A stretch of DNA of 64,000 bases from Zantedeschia hybrid cultivar (GCA_030544215.1 JARZZO010000004.1:15736501-15800500); one strand, 5' to 3'. Numbered from the stretch's first letter, positions 32,068 to 44,190 are shown. Numbers and translations are program-made. Notes: generated by a model from the sequence alone, not told the origin.

Positions 32068-32989
32068 TCAAATGGCCAGAATCTGCCAGATGAGCTCAGG
32101 GTCGAAGGAGGGCAAGCTCTCTAGCGAGCACTTCCCCTTGTCCTCCTCCAGCGAACAACCACCCCTGCTCACCGCGCTTTCCTCCGAGATAGGGGAAGAG
32201 GCCACCATCTCTTCTTCCTCCTCCATCTCCTCGTTCCCCTTGTCCTGCTCGGCAGCCATGCTGCTGCTGCTAGAGCTCTTCACGTCATCACCACATGGAG
32301 ACGTGGTGGTGTCGGCGGTCCTCTTCTTCCTCATCTTCTCGCGGCTCAGCCTCTGGCAAATGGCCCGGATCTTCGCATCCACGGACGACCTCAGGGTGGC
32401 TAAGCAGCAGCTGGCAGAAGGGACGTTGCTGAGGTAGGGGAAGTTGAGGCGGGCGTACTCCCCGCGGAGCCTGTAGGCGGCGTGGTCGTAGGCGTGAGCA
32501 GCGGCTTCGGCGGTGTTGTAAGTGCCGAGCCACACCCGCATCCTGTTCTGGGGCAGCCGGATCTCCGCCACCCACTTGCCCCCGTGCCGCTGCCGCACCC
32601 GCCGGTAGTGCTTCTCCTCGTTCCTCCGCCACCCTCCTTTGCCGCCGTCAAGACCTCGGATCCCCCAGCTATAGAGTAGGGAGCACGGGAGGAAGCTCCG
32701 TGGGCAATCCATCAGCCGCTGGAGCCGCTCCACCTGGCCATGAGGAGGTGCTGCTCGCCTCCTGCTACTGGTGGTGGGGATGGACGAGGAGAGAGGGGGT
32801 TGAGAGGGGCTGTGGGAACTTGGCGGCGAAGATCGAGTCGAGGACGTTGGTGCCTCCGGAAAGGAGGATATCTGAGAGCGAGGTGGCGATGATGTTGCTG
32901 CTGCTGCTGCTGCTGCTGCTGCGTCGTATGTCGGTCCTGCTGGGGAAGGGGAGCTGCTGCTACTGCTGCTGCTGTGGGATGCTCTCCAT
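32068..32989 (-). pseudogene. AP2/ERF transcription factor, DREB A-6/ERF group I-like, disrupted
   Basis: ERF proteins bind GC-rich promoter elements in the nucleus through one AP2 domain. From the ATG at 32989 the frame meets TAG at 32962-32960 (after nine codons) and again at 32767-32765. Each TAG stands where CAG would be one C-to-T change away. Between them lies the conserved group I N-terminal motif SLSDILLSGGTN, then LDSIFAAKFP. The AP2 domain is in the +1 frame (from about 32733 to the TGA at 32070-32068): KHYRRVRQRHGGKWVAEIRL, VWLGTYNTAEAAAHAYD, LRGEYARLNFP, then a Ser/Glu-rich acidic tail. Two usually invariant positions are changed (RGVR to RRVR, RHWGKW to RHGGKW), the second being a DNA-contact Trp in AtERF1. 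A 214-residue protein could start at Met 32712. High GC and a (GCT)9 run at 32896-32922 are as expected for a monocot ERF. Confidence 0.85.
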
Positions 32990-33149
32990 CACCGATGTTG
33001 AGAAGTAGAGGTGGAAAACGTAGAGAAGTGTGGTTTCCCGCACAGAGATTGTGAGAAAGATGATCCTTTCTGCTCTGAGGAGCAGGAAAAGCAAGATATC
33101 TCTGTCCAGGGGGATGACCCTGGCTTCCCACAGCTCGCGGGAGTCTGGG

Positions 33150-33157
33150 TTTTATAG
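33150..33157 (-). promoter_or_regulatory. TATA box upstream of the ERF gene
   Basis: Minus-strand CTATAAAA lies about 160 bp upstream of the ERF ATG at 32989, with a pyrimidine-rich leader (TTTCTCAC, CACTTCTCTACG) between. It looks like an intact core promoter, so the gene structure was ancestral rather than a processed copy. Confidence 0.65.
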
Positions 33158-33239
33158 AGGAAGGCGCATTAGCCTCTTGGCCTGTCTGCCTTCCCAGGCT
33201 ACCCTCTCCCACGGGGCCTTGTAGCATTTAAAAGAAATT

Positions 33240-34261
33240 GCACCTCCTTCATTCAAAAAGAAGTTTCATTTTAGAATATAGATCATCTACGTGTAGGTTT
33301 AGACCTGAACCCCCTCATATTATACTTTTCCCATTTATGATGAGGGGTTCGCATGAAAGTCTACCTCTTCTCCTCTCTGTACTGATTGAGTTCAGTCCAA
33401 ACTCATACTGAGATGGAGTAGAGATCAGATCAGGCGATACAGCATGTGTTGTTTTTGTCAAAATAATACAACTTAAATCGTTTACCACAACGAGTATGTG
33501 ACTTAACATTGAGCAGAGAAACATGACTAAAATATACTAAAATGATCTTCTAGATCTGATTTCTTTCTGTAAAATAATTAGATAGAAGTGCAAAAATACT
33601 GCCGGTTAGAAGCTATGCGAAAACAAAACTTAGGGATCAAAATAGTAGTATTTAAAGAATTTTTAGTTTTTAGTGCTTCTAATCTACTTAATTTAACAAA
33701 ACGTTCCATATATCCTCTGTATCTAGTGAAAGCTCTTTATAATTCATGTTTATTGGATAAGGACCCTTTTTAAAAGGTTTTTCCAAAATTTTCAAATAAC
33801 TTCTTTAAATTATAAGGTGTTTTCTATATAAAAACGAGATTATAACGGGTTTCTACTAAATACAAAGATTATATAAAGTTTTCTAAAATTAACTAACTTT
33901 GAAAACTTATACAAAGTTTTCTAGACTTAGCTTAATTTGAAAAAGCTCAGACCTAACAACCCAAATTTAAAAAGGAATAACTTGGTGCACTGTAAAGCCG
34001 TGTTATTCTCCCGACAGTGCTTTTAATTGTAAAAAAATTGAATTTTCTTAAAAGATCTCATTGTACCTTACATGATTGTACTATCTAATCTTGAATCAAA
34101 TGATTCAATTTTTGGAAGGTCGAATCTAAACTTAGATTATACAATTATATATGCCGATTGGAGCCTTCTAAAAATAAATTATTTTTTTTAAATTAAAAAT
34201 CCTGCTAGAGCACTAGACGGTGCAGCAAGTAACCTTCAATTTGAAAAGCCTACAAAAAAAC
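33240..34261. other. AT-rich intergenic region
   Basis: No gene is visible. A short TATACAAAGTTTTCTA-type repeat is reiterated at about 33865-33925. Confidence 0.5.
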
Positions 34262-34653
34262 GGGAATTTCATCTGCAGTCCAAAAAACAACCATAGCTTT
34301 AATTCCAAGTCCCACAGGCAAGATTCATAATCCCCAGTCTAAAGTTGACAAATCTTTCAACTCCCGGTCCAAAACCCACCGGCCCTCTAACCCCCATTAA
34401 CATGACTTAAAATTTGGGACAAAAATGCCCTCCACACTCCTTCCTTTAATGCCCGGTCCATTTAGCCCGATCTATTTAAGCGCCCATTGCCGGTGGCTGC
34501 GGCCAAATGCGATTTGGCTCTCCGCATGCAGCTTGCTGGGTCCGCCTGTGGCTGCAGGAGGGAGGGGGGCAGGACATGCACCACATCGCGGGGCCGCACG
34601 ACGTCCTGGTGTTAGAGTTGGGGGCCGTTCGCAATGGGTTCCGTCGGGAGGCG

Positions 34654-36469
34654 TGATCGTTCCAAATTGTGTGTCGTTAACCACTCATAAGAACGTTCAA
34701 TCTAAATTTATTCGGCTCATTTAAATTAGATTTTGAAAATTAATAATGGTGAGTCCGAGTCGATCCACAAGAAAATAAGATCTTAATTTTGAAAACCTTG
34801 TAATTCTTAGTTATCTAAAAATATGTGAGAATTTGAGTGAACTAATTATTTATTTAAACTAAAACTCAATTAACTAATGTTACCTAAAAATATAATTACG
34901 TAAACTAAACAAATCCCCTTTTTCTTTTCTTTTTAAACACAATCACATATGGAGAATAAGCACAACTAAAAAAAATATAACAAAGACAGTAATTTAACTA
35001 TGTGTAAATCATTAATTATCTAAAAATCATGAAACAAATTACAAAATTTATGGTTTAATATCCTTAAACTAAATAACTAAACATTAAATACTAACTACTA
35101 ATCCTAATTAAATGACTGTGCTAATGGAGAGAGAAAGAGCAAGAGCAACGGAAATCTGTGGGTTCTTTGTGGGAGCTCGCGTAGTAGACCGCTAAAGAGG
35201 AGGCTTGCTTGCTGGGTGTAGGTGTGTTGGAGTGCAGCTGCTGGCCTCAGGTGCGCTGGAGATGCTTCAGGCTGGGACGTGGAGGCTTCTGGGAAGAAGG
35301 CGGCGTGTGGGGCTTGCTGGTGTTCGCTGGGAGTGCCGAGCTGAGACGTGGAAGTGCTTGCTGGCTTCAGCGGACGTGCGTGTAGCGGCAGGAGGCAGGC
35401 TTCACCAGACATGCATGCATGCACGTGGAGGGCGCTGGAGCCGCGCTAGAGGCCGGCAGTTGCTGGCGTGCTTGGACGGGTGCATGCGGGTGTTGTTTGC
35501 TGGGAGTGCGGCGTGTGGAGCTGCTAGCTGGTGGTACGCCGGGAGCTGGAGAGAAAGAGACGGTGGCGCTGGAGCTTCTGGAAGGTGGATAGAACAGAGA
35601 GGGAGAAAGAGAGACCGAGAGAGAGAGAAGTAGAAACCGGAGAGAGGGGGAGTTTACGGGAGAGAAGGAGGGAGAGTAAAAGAGACCGGAGAGAGAGGGA
35701 GGAAGAGAAGAGAGAGGGGAAGTCTACGGGGAGAGAACAGAGAGAGGGGAAACCAGAGAGAGACGGCTGGAAACTGGTAACCGAGAGGAAGAAGGGCTGC
35801 GGGGCTGAGAGGAGGAAGAGACTGGAAACTGGAAACCGAGAGGAAGAAGGGCTGCGGGGCTAAGAGGAGGAAGAAATAGGAATATATAAAGAGGAAGAGA
35901 GAGTCGTGGGAAAGAGAGAGAGAGGTGTGCGGAGGGAAAGAGGGAGAGACAGAGAAAAGGAAACAGAGAGGAGAGAAGGAAACAGAGAGAATGGGAAGGA
36001 AGGTTTTTTTTTAAAAAAGAAAGTTGGGGGAAGGAAAGGTGGCTGGTCTTTCTTGGATTCTTTGGGCAAGAATTTGGGTAATATTAGGACATCAAATGAC
36101 ATTTTTACCCCTGCTTTAGTCGAATTTATTGAGATTCGAACCTTAGACCTCCCCCAAATTTACGGAAACTCCACCAACTGCACTGCATCATCGGCATATC
36201 CTGTTCACATAAAATAAATATAAATTAGCACATTATCATAAAAAAAAATCATTATATTTATTTATTTCAACTCAGTTTTGTTGAAAAACCGCAAATACGC
36301 TATACTCCATTAATCACATGAAATGACGATGTTTTTAAGTCAGAATTTGACGAAATTGGTACTGTTAGACTTGGTACGCAATTATCTATCATTTCATGCT
36401 ATTTTACAGATAAAAACATGAGTATGATGCGTTTGATTGCCTTTAAATTATCAATTTAATACTTTATCA
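34654..36469 (-). repeat. 3' LTR of the Athila element
   Basis: In minus orientation it runs from TGATAAAGTATT to GAACGATCA. It lies next to the polypurine tract GTTGGGGGGTG (36470-36480). The middle is GC-rich and purine-rich (35120-36010) with a TATATAAAG-type motif at 35882. A tRNA-like B box is at 36129-36140. Confidence 0.9.
36115..36200 (-). repeat. tRNA-derived (SINE-head-like) segment in the Athila LTR
   Basis: The minus strand contains GGTTCGAATCTC, a perfect RNA polymerase III B box. About 30 nt upstream lies TTGGTGGAGTTT, an A-box-like sequence. The same segment occurs in the other LTR at about 45672-45748. Whether it is a fossil SINE or a chance match is unknown. Confidence 0.35.
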
Positions 36470-37639
36470 CACCCCCCAACTTACTCATTGCTAGTCCCTT
36501 AGCAATGCAAATAAAGAAAAGTTAGGACAGACAATGAATTATCATGCTTTATTTGTAGTATCTATCACAAACAATTTAAGTGGTAGACAATTGGTTAAGC
36601 TAAGGTTTTCATATCCCACAATATTTTGATTCACGACAGGTGATTGTGCATGAAAATTGACACACTTAGAACTCGTTTCTGGTATATTCTTGCCTTTACT
36701 ACCCTTTAGATAAGACTACATGGGTAGGAGAAGAGAATAAAAAATTTCCCGATCAGTCAGCGAGGAGTGTTCCCGTCTCAACTCAGCACTTTTCATGACT
36801 TGGTCATATTTCTGGTACGATGACTTTTTAGCGTGGCTTTTTTTTTTTTTCATTGTACTTTTGCTTTTGAGAGTGCGTACTTCTTGCCACTTTCTTCGAA
36901 TTGCCTAAGGGGAGGTGCGTACTTTTTGCCACTTACCTTCTTTTAGCTCTTTAAACGCCTTCTATTGCCTTTAGTGTTTACAGCTGTCCATTTTAACTGA
37001 CCGCCTCTTTTAGAGTGTTGAGTGGGACAGTCCCCTATTACGAATCCTACACATTTCTTTCGTTCAACCTAAAAAAAAAAATTAGAATAAGTAGTCTTAT
37101 CCTTAAGGTTAATTCCAGCAATTCTATACTTTTAAGATCTTTCATTTATTCTAAGTTGCCGTGTGTGTGGAAAAATTATCCTACCGCGGATTTTTTTGTG
37201 AAGTGGGATATTTAAACTTTGAAAGCTCTTTAACCAATGTGACTAACAAAAATTGATTTGTTTAAGATTTATTTAATAAAACATGATTTTCATGCAATTT
37301 TCATAGAATGTGAAAAGAAGTTTTTGAAAGAAATTTTAAAATTTTGACAAATTTTCAGTGAAAGATATATGTTTTCTTCAAAAGATCTTCAATAAATGCA
37401 TATCAAATTGATTGTCCCACCTCCCAACTTGATTGACATTGTCCTCAATGGCATAAAAGATATGAAAAACATATCAGCTAGAAGATAATTGTGAAGGAGA
37501 GAAACAACCTGTAATGAAGAGGATGCGACATACCCAGGGCGACTGCTGCTCAGGGACCTAAAAGGAAAAGAAACACAAAAACTGAAGTAAAATATTAGGT
37601 TGCCTCCCAACAACCGCTAAGTTTATCGTCTTCAGCCAG
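36470..37639 (-). other. 3' noncoding region of the Athila element
   Basis: No coding domain. AT-rich, with a short direct repeat around GTGCGTACTT (36872, 36915). It ends in the polypurine tract beside the LTR. This is where other Athila elements may carry an env-like ORF, which is absent here. Confidence 0.6.
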
Positions 37640-38880
37640 ACGAAAGTTCAGTTATTGTAGATCACTCAGTTCTATGGATTCAGGTGATGCATTTTGAAGA
37701 TTTTCAATGAATGGTTTCAACCGTTGACCATTAACGGTGAAAGTGTTCCCACTCTTGGGATTCAGAATTTTAACGGCTCCATGATCGAAGGCTTTAACGA
37801 CCATGAAGGGTCTATCCCATCTGGATTTCAGTTTTCCTGAAAATAAGCGGAGCCTAGAGTTAAATAGTCAAACTTTCTGATTTGGAAGAAAGGATTTTCT
37901 CACAATATGTTTATCATGAAAAGTTTTAGTTTTGGCTTTATAAATCTTTGAATTTTCATAGGCCTCGTTGCGCAACTCTTCTAACTCACTCAATTGTAAG
38001 GTTCGGTGGGAACCAGCTTGGGCTAGGTCCAAATTGACTTGTTTAATGGCCCAATAAGCCCTATGTTCCAATTCCACCGGAAGGTGGCACGCTTTTCCAA
38101 AAACCAGGCGATAAGGAGACATGCCAATAGGAGTTTTGTAAGCGGTCCGGTAGGCCCATAAGGCATCATCCAATATTTCAGACCAATCTTTTCCATCGGG
38201 CCTAACGGACTTTTGCAGAATATTCTTAATCTCTCTATTGGAAACTTCCGCTTGGCCACTGGTTTGGGGATGATAAGGGGTAGCTACTTTGTGATTAATC
38301 CCATATTTCTTAAGCAAATCCCGAAACTGGTAATTCGTGAAGTGCGTTCCCCCATCACTTATGATAGCTTTAGGCCATCCGAACCGAGAAAAGATATTCT
38401 TTTGAACGAATTTAATGACTACTTTATGATCATTGGTTCGGGTGGCTACTACTTCAATCCACTTAGAGACATAATCCACCGCTACCAGTATATATGTATG
38501 TCCAAAAGAAGGTGGAAAAGGTCCCATAAAGTCAATTTCCCAAACATCAAAGACTTCAACCACTAAGATTGGGTTGAGTGGCATCATATCCCTTTTTGCC
38601 ATATTTCCTACAGCCTAACATCGGAGGCAAGTTTTGCTAAATTCATGGGCATCTTTGAAAAGTGTGGGTCAGTAAAAACCACTTTGCAGAACTTTGGCTG
38701 CAGTTTTCTTTCCTGAGAAATGGCCCCTACAAGCCAGATTATGGCAGAAGTTGAGAACACTCTGTTGTTCTTCTTCACGAACACATTGTCTAATGATTTG
38801 ATCAGGACATAATTTGAATAACCGGATCTTCCAAGAAATAATATTTTTCCTGAGAAAAGAATTTGTCCTTCTCACTTTTA
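37640..38880 (-). pseudogene. Athila integrase
   Basis: On the minus strand, the H-H-C-C finger (ACRGHFSGKKTAAKVL, with a TGA after GFY, then CLRC) is broken by stops. The catalytic core is open at 37868-38602: IDFMGPFPPSFGHTYI (Asp), AIISDGGTHF (Asp) and GQAEVSNREIKNIL (Glu). The C-terminal part (SRWDRPFMVVKAFDHGAVKI) continues after a stop at 37865-37870 to about 37640. All three catalytic residues remain, but the frame is interrupted at least three times. Confidence 0.8.
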
Positions 38881-38882
38881 GT

Positions 38883-39383
38883 CTATCCTTCCGGAAGTTG
38901 ATTAGTCACCTTGTAATTGACAATATGAGCATACCAAGGTGCAACAGTGTGAGAAATGGCCAGCAGATGCTCATCAGGAAATGAATCAGTGATGGGTGTA
39001 CTTTCGGAGATCAGAATTCGAGATAGGTGGTCAGCTACCACATTCTCAGAGCCCTTCTTATCCCGAATTTCCAAATCAAATTCCTGAAGGAGTAAGATCC
39101 ATCTAATAAGTCTAGGCTTTGCATCCTTCTTGGTCAACAGGTATTTCAGAGCTGAGTGATCAGAATAGATTATGACTTTTGCCCTTAAAAGATAAGATCT
39201 GAATTTTTCTAGGGCAAAAACAACGACTAACAATTCCTTTTCTGTGGTGGTATAATTCATTTGAGCATCTGCAAGGGTACGACTTGCATAATATATCACC
39301 ACGGGACACTTGTTGATTCTTTGTCCCAAAATCGCACCGATAGCATAATCAGAGGCATCGCACATGATTTCGAAGGGTAAAGA
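38883..39383 (-). pseudogene. Athila RNase H
   Basis: CDASDYAIGAIL, VIYYASRTL, YTTTEKELLVVVFALEKFRSYL, YSDHSALKYLL and SENVVADHLSRI are the standard gypsy RNase H motifs. It is in frame with RT but separated from it by a stop at 39384-39386, and it ends in a TAG near 38883. Confidence 0.8.
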
Positions 39384-41780
39384 TCAATCTGGAGATTGAA
39401 GAACCGGGGCTTTGGTCAAAGGTTCCTTCAGAGAATTAAATGCCTTGATGCAAGATTCATCCATTTGGAAAGGGACATCCTTAGCTAGGAGAAGAGTTAG
39501 AGGCCGGGCAATTTGAGAGAAATTGTGGATAAACCGGCAATAGAAACCGGCATGGCCAAGGAATGAACGGATCTGTCTGACCGAGGTCGGAGGAGGAAGA
39601 TTGAATATAAGATCGATCTTAGCTTTATCTACTTCTATCCCCCTTTCAGACACAATGTGGCCTAGAACAATACCCTCTCGAACCATAAAATGTCTCTTTT
39701 CCCAGCTAAGTATCCTATTGGTGTCAATGCATCTTGCTAGCACCTGTTTAAGATTTTCCAAACAATTTTCAAAAGAATCTCCGAAGATTGAGAAATCATC
39801 CATGAAAACTTCGAGGAATTCTCCCACCATATCGGAGAATATAGCCATCATGCACCGTTGAAATGTGGCTGGTGCGTTGCATAATCTAAATGGCATCCTC
39901 CTAAAAGCAAACGTGCCATAAGGGCACGTAAAGGTGGTCTTTTCTTGATCTTTCGGATAAATAGCCACTTGATTGTACCTGGAGTATCCATCTAAGAAGC
40001 AAAAGTACTTTTGGCCCGATAACTTTTCCAGAATCTGATCTATGAATGAAAGTGAAAAGTGATCCTTCTTAGTCATGAGATTCAGCTTTCGGTAATCAAT
40101 GCACACTCTCCATCCCGTGGTGAGCCTAGTGGGTACCTCTTCTCCATGATAATTCTTGATAATCGTTAATCCAGATTTCTTGGGTACCACTTGGGTTGGG
40201 CTGACCCATTTACTGTCTGATATGGGGTAAATGATACCCGCATCCAGCCATTTCACAACTTCCTTCTTCACCACTTCTTTCATATTGGGATTAAGCCGCC
40301 TTTGCATCTCCCGACTGGGCTTAGAATTCTCTTCCATATAGATATGATGCATGCAAATGGACGGACTTATCCCTTTCAAATCTGCCACCGACCATCCAAT
40401 GGCATCCTTGTGGTCTTTGAGGACCTTGGTTAATTGGGCCTCCTGCGGTGATGTGAGATTTGCCGCAATGATGACCGGGAGAGTTTGGTCCGGGCCCAAA
40501 AAGATATACTTGAGAGACTCAGTTAATGGTTTGAGTTCAAGCTCAGGAGGGTCCTCTAAGGATAGCAAAGCGGGCTCAGATTGTAATGCTGGTAAAGGTT
40601 CAACCTTGGGCCAAGATGTTAATGGGCCGGACGAATCCTTTAAAGTATTGGCTTCCTCCAAAAGGTCATGTGTGAACATCTCATTTTCGTCAACCAGATT
40701 ATGCAAGATATTAATAGTATGGCATTCTTCTTCATGATCTGGGTATTGAGATGCTTTGAAGACATTAATCTTGACCTTTTGACCCCCAAATGAAATGTCC
40801 ATTATGCCAGTTTCACAATTTATATTAGCTTTGGCAGTGGCTAAGAATGGACGACCTAGGATGATCGGAGTGTGAATGAGTTCCTCAGGTAATGCCATAT
40901 CCAGAATAAGAAAATTCACGGGAAAATAACAATCATGAACCTTCACAATAACATCCTCAATTAATCCCCGTGCAGTCTTCACAGACCTATCAGCCAACTG
41001 CAAGATGATGGGTGTGGACTTTAATTCCCCAATATTGAATTTCTTGTAAATGGTTGTTGGCAAGAGGTTCACACTAGCACCTAAATCCAATAAAGCTCTA
41101 TCAAATGTAACTCCACCTAAGTCACATAAGATCAAAGGTGCTCCAGGATCCTTCAACTTCTTGGGAAGATGATTCATCACAATCGCACTAACATCTTCTG
41201 AAAGCCGAACCTTTTCGGGTGCCATTCTAGATTCTCTTCGTGGAGTACATAATTCCTTGAGAAACTTAACATAAGCTGGCACATGCTTGATGGCATCGAG
41301 GAATGGAATATTAATCTGGACTTGTTTGAATAAATCCATCAACTCCTCATTCTGGGCCAGTTTTTTCCTGGCATTGGGCTTAGATAACAAAGTATTTGGA
41401 AAAGGCACCCTAGGTTGATAAGAACTTGGGCCTTCATCTATCTTCCCTTTTCCTTTCGGGTCCTCCTCCAACTTTTCCATGTTGGGTTTAGCCTCACTTT
41501 CACTTTCAATTTCATGAGGCCCATCAATGGAACCTTCAGCTAACTCTCCATCTGCATGTGGTTTTTCTAAACTTTTCCCACTCCTAAGGGCTGAAATGGC
41601 TTTAGCATTCTCAAATTGCGGCCCTTTAGGTTGTGGTAACGGGCCAGACTGAGGTAAAAGGCCCGATTGCTGTGAAAAACCCGGAGGTTGATTCTTTGGA
41701 TTGGCAATAGGTTGACTAGGAAGTTGGCCCACTTCTCTTCTCATCGTAGCTTCAGCTAGTTGACCTATTTGACTTTCCAA
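39384..41780 (-). CDS. Athila gag C-terminus, protease and reverse transcriptase
   Basis: This 798-codon frame begins within the gag C-terminus (ESQIGQLAEA). The aspartic protease has LDLGASVNLLP near 41070-41095 and ILGRPFLATAKA downstream. RT shows EVVKWLDAGIIYPISDSKWVS, WRVCIDYRKLNLMTKKDHF, LDGYSRYNQVAIYPKDQEKT, then RMPFRLCNAPATFQRCM and the catalytic FMDDFSIFG near 39795. It ends GFYCRFIHNFSQIARPL and KAPVLQSPD before a stop. Unlike the rest of the element it is uninterrupted. It would mature Gag and copy element RNA. Confidence 0.85.
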   Translation of the reverse strand: MESQIGQLAEATMRREVGQLPSQPIANPKNQPPGFSQQSGLLPQSGPLPQPKGPQFENAKAISALRSGKSLEKPHADGELAEGSIDGPHEIESESEAKPNMEKLEEDPKGKGKIDEGPSSYQPRVPFPNTLLSKPNARKKLAQNEELMDLFKQVQINIPFLDAIKHVPAYVKFLKELCTPRRESRMAPEKVRLSEDVSAIVMNHLPKKLKDPGAPLILCDLGGVTFDRALLDLGASVNLLPTTIYKKFNIGELKSTPIILQLADRSVKTARGLIEDVIVKVHDCYFPVNFLILDMALPEELIHTPIILGRPFLATAKANINCETGIMDISFGGQKVKINVFKASQYPDHEEECHTINILHNLVDENEMFTHDLLEEANTLKDSSGPLTSWPKVEPLPALQSEPALLSLEDPPELELKPLTESLKYIFLGPDQTLPVIIAANLTSPQEAQLTKVLKDHKDAIGWSVADLKGISPSICMHHIYMEENSKPSREMQRRLNPNMKEVVKKEVVKWLDAGIIYPISDSKWVSPTQVVPKKSGLTIIKNYHGEEVPTRLTTGWRVCIDYRKLNLMTKKDHFSLSFIDQILEKLSGQKYFCFLDGYSRYNQVAIYPKDQEKTTFTCPYGTFAFRRMPFRLCNAPATFQRCMMAIFSDMVGEFLEVFMDDFSIFGDSFENCLENLKQVLARCIDTNRILSWEKRHFMVREGIVLGHIVSERGIEVDKAKIDLIFNLPPPTSVRQIRSFLGHAGFYCRFIHNFSQIARPLTLLLAKDVPFQMDESCIKAFNSLKEPLTKAPVLQSPD

Positions 41781-43257
41781 CTTAGAAATGGATTGTTGCT
41801 GGGTTAAAATCAGTTGTTGGAGTTGAGTGAATTTGTCATTAAAGTTGGGCTGAGGAGGTTGTTGGTAAGTGGGTGGAGGCTGGTATTGGGTTGGTTGTCC
41901 AGATTGGAATGAGTGGTAGTGGGCCGGTTGACCTGATTGGAATGCTTGATAATGGGCCGGTTGACCCGATTAATAATGGGCCGGTTGAGAGAATTGGGCC
42001 TGAGATCCCCTAGTCTGAACATTTCCATAGAAATTAGATTGCTGTTGAAATGAATTATGTGGCTTTTGGGCTTGATGCATGGGAGGATTGGACATTGGTA
42101 ATGGGGCCTGCCAAGAGAAATTTGGGTGGTTTCTCCAGCCAAGATTGTAAGTATTTGAGAATGGATCATTATTGGGCCTGGAGAATCCCTGGGCAGCCTG
42201 AACTTGTTCTTGAATGAATGGTGGAAGTTGGGCTGCGGTTGGACATTCATTCACTTGATGGGTTGGACTTGCGCATAAGGCGCAAATGTCATGATTGGCA
42301 GAAGATGGGCCTTCATATGGACTAGATTGTGTTGGGTAAGTAGGCTTTTGCTTGTTTAAGGCCAAAAAGTTGGTCTAGTTTCTGGGCCAAGATGTCTACC
42401 TTATCTAATTTCTGATTAATCAAATTTATGTCCATTCTAGATTCGGGCTCTCCACGGGCCTTAACTTCATACATTCCAGTCTGTTTAGATGGCCCAACAG
42501 ACCTCTCACAAGATGATAATGAGGCATGATTGATGGAATTTTCACTTAACATCTCAAACAGATCATAGGCCTCATCTTCATTTTTCATCATAAATACTCC
42601 TCCACATGTGGCATCCACCATCTATCTGAACTGTTCAGACAATCCTTCATAGAATGCTTGGACAATTTGTCATTTTGAAAGCTCATGATGAAGGTATTTC
42701 CTAAGCAATTCTTTTAGTCTTTCCCAAGATTCATGGATCAATTCTCCGGGAGTTTGGGTAAAACTCGGGATAGCTCTTCTCATGGTATTAGTCCGCCCTA
42801 TGGGATAGAACTTCTTGAGAAATTCTTTCTGCATTTCTTCTCATGTCCTAATGGGCCTTCCTATAGTCCACAACCAATATTTAGCCTTGTCCTTTAATGA
42901 AAAGGGAAATAAGGTCAACTTAAGACCATCATCGGTGAAATTCTGGATCTTCACCGTGGAACAAATTTCTAGAAATTCATCCAGATACTTATAAGGATCT
43001 TCATTAGTATTCCCATAAAAGGATGGGAGTATCTGAATGGTGCTAGATTTAATTTCATATTGATTGGTTAGATTCTGAAGAAGATGAATACAGGATGAAG
43101 GTTGATATCGATTTGGAATGAAATAGTCCTTCATTTACTTCGGTGGATCCTGATTATCAGCCATTTGATCTTGTGGTAGATTTCTTTGATGTAGGATTCT
43201 TTCTATTTCAGCAAATAGTCCTAGAAGGTTAGGGTTTTGAGATCTCCTACCTTGCAT
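41781..43257 (-). pseudogene. Athila gag
   Basis: Start is the ATG at 43257-43255. A TAA follows after 40 codons (43137-43135), then the gag core: YQPSSCIHLLQN, ILPSFYGNTNEDPYKYLDEFLEIC, LFPFSLKDKAKYWL. Further segments on other frames include GVFMMKNEDEAYDLFEML and the Athila-typical Cys region CALCASPTHQVNEC, with GWRNHPNFSW. A Q/P-rich repetitive segment (PAHY/SNQ repeats) spans 41810-42000. Several stops and one or two frameshifts are needed to span it. Confidence 0.75.
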
Positions 43258-44190
43258 ACATTAGGACTGAGAGAGAGAGGATGGATTTGAATTTTGTTTT
43301 CTATTTCTTGTTTTTTTTTTTTTTTAAATGCAAACAATTTTGGCAAACAAATTACCCTAATGATCTAATGTTAACCTAGACTCTCTATGTGAATTTTCTT
43401 ACAAGGTGAATGGAGTCCACCTCAAGTCACAACCACAATCAATCAACGGCCAGGTAAGAGGTGGGGTAGTGGGAGGCTCCCTCTACTTTCGTAGGGACCT
43501 AATTAGAGAACCACTTTCTGGCTTAGGCGTTTGCCTTTTTAACCTCTAGCCTAGACACCGTTGCCAAAAGTAGAGGCAACCCGAAATTTAAACCACTCAC
43601 GGTGTAAACCCTAGATTCTCTTTCGACTTGCTTTTAATTGGATTAGGAAATGCCAATGCAAGGAAGGTGATTTGTGGGCTAAGGAAGGGTGATCAAATCC
43701 CTACCTTATGTGGTTAAAGTTGTTGCCCTTAAAGTCTTTTTTAATGCAATACAAGGCAATAAGCAAATCAATGCAGGGTGTGTTGATGCAATTATGAATG
43801 ACTTGCTAAAATTGAAACACGTACCTTTCCCCCGCAATCAACAATTTATAGAAATAACTATGCAAGGAAACTAGCTCATGCTTTCCTAGAATGATGAATG
43901 CCTAGCATGAAAGGTTTCTAATCTGGAAATGAAGGTTTTTAAATTTGGATGTTCTTCTTTTGTTTTTTTTTTTTTTTTAGTTAATGGAAACCTATCTAAA
44001 ATAGAAACTACAAAAATGGAAACTAACTAAAGTAAGGAAATTGAAATATAGAAAATTGGAACACACTTACCATGATTTCGCTTTCCTTCTTTTTTTTTTT
44101 TTTAATTTTAATATACATGCAAAAATAAGAAAAATAAGGTTAACTAAATATTAATTACACTAAATCCAAGATAATCAAAATTAAAAATCT
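43258..44190 (-). other. 5' untranslated leader of the Athila element
   Basis: Noncoding, between the primer site and gag. It contains four long T runs on the plus strand (43311-43325, 43960-43978, 44090-44103 and shorter). Long leaders are normal for Athila. Confidence 0.6.

Noticed and set aside
32712..33227. 171-codon minus-strand ORF over the ERF N-terminal region
   Set aside because: It is in the wrong frame. The conserved SLSDILLSGGTN motif reads in a different frame, and this ORF is Q/P-rich by accident of the CAG run.
35205..35863. ORFs of 110-142 codons in the Athila LTR (and 44770-45416)
   Set aside because: Present in both LTRs, purine-rich and unlike any protein; part of the LTR.
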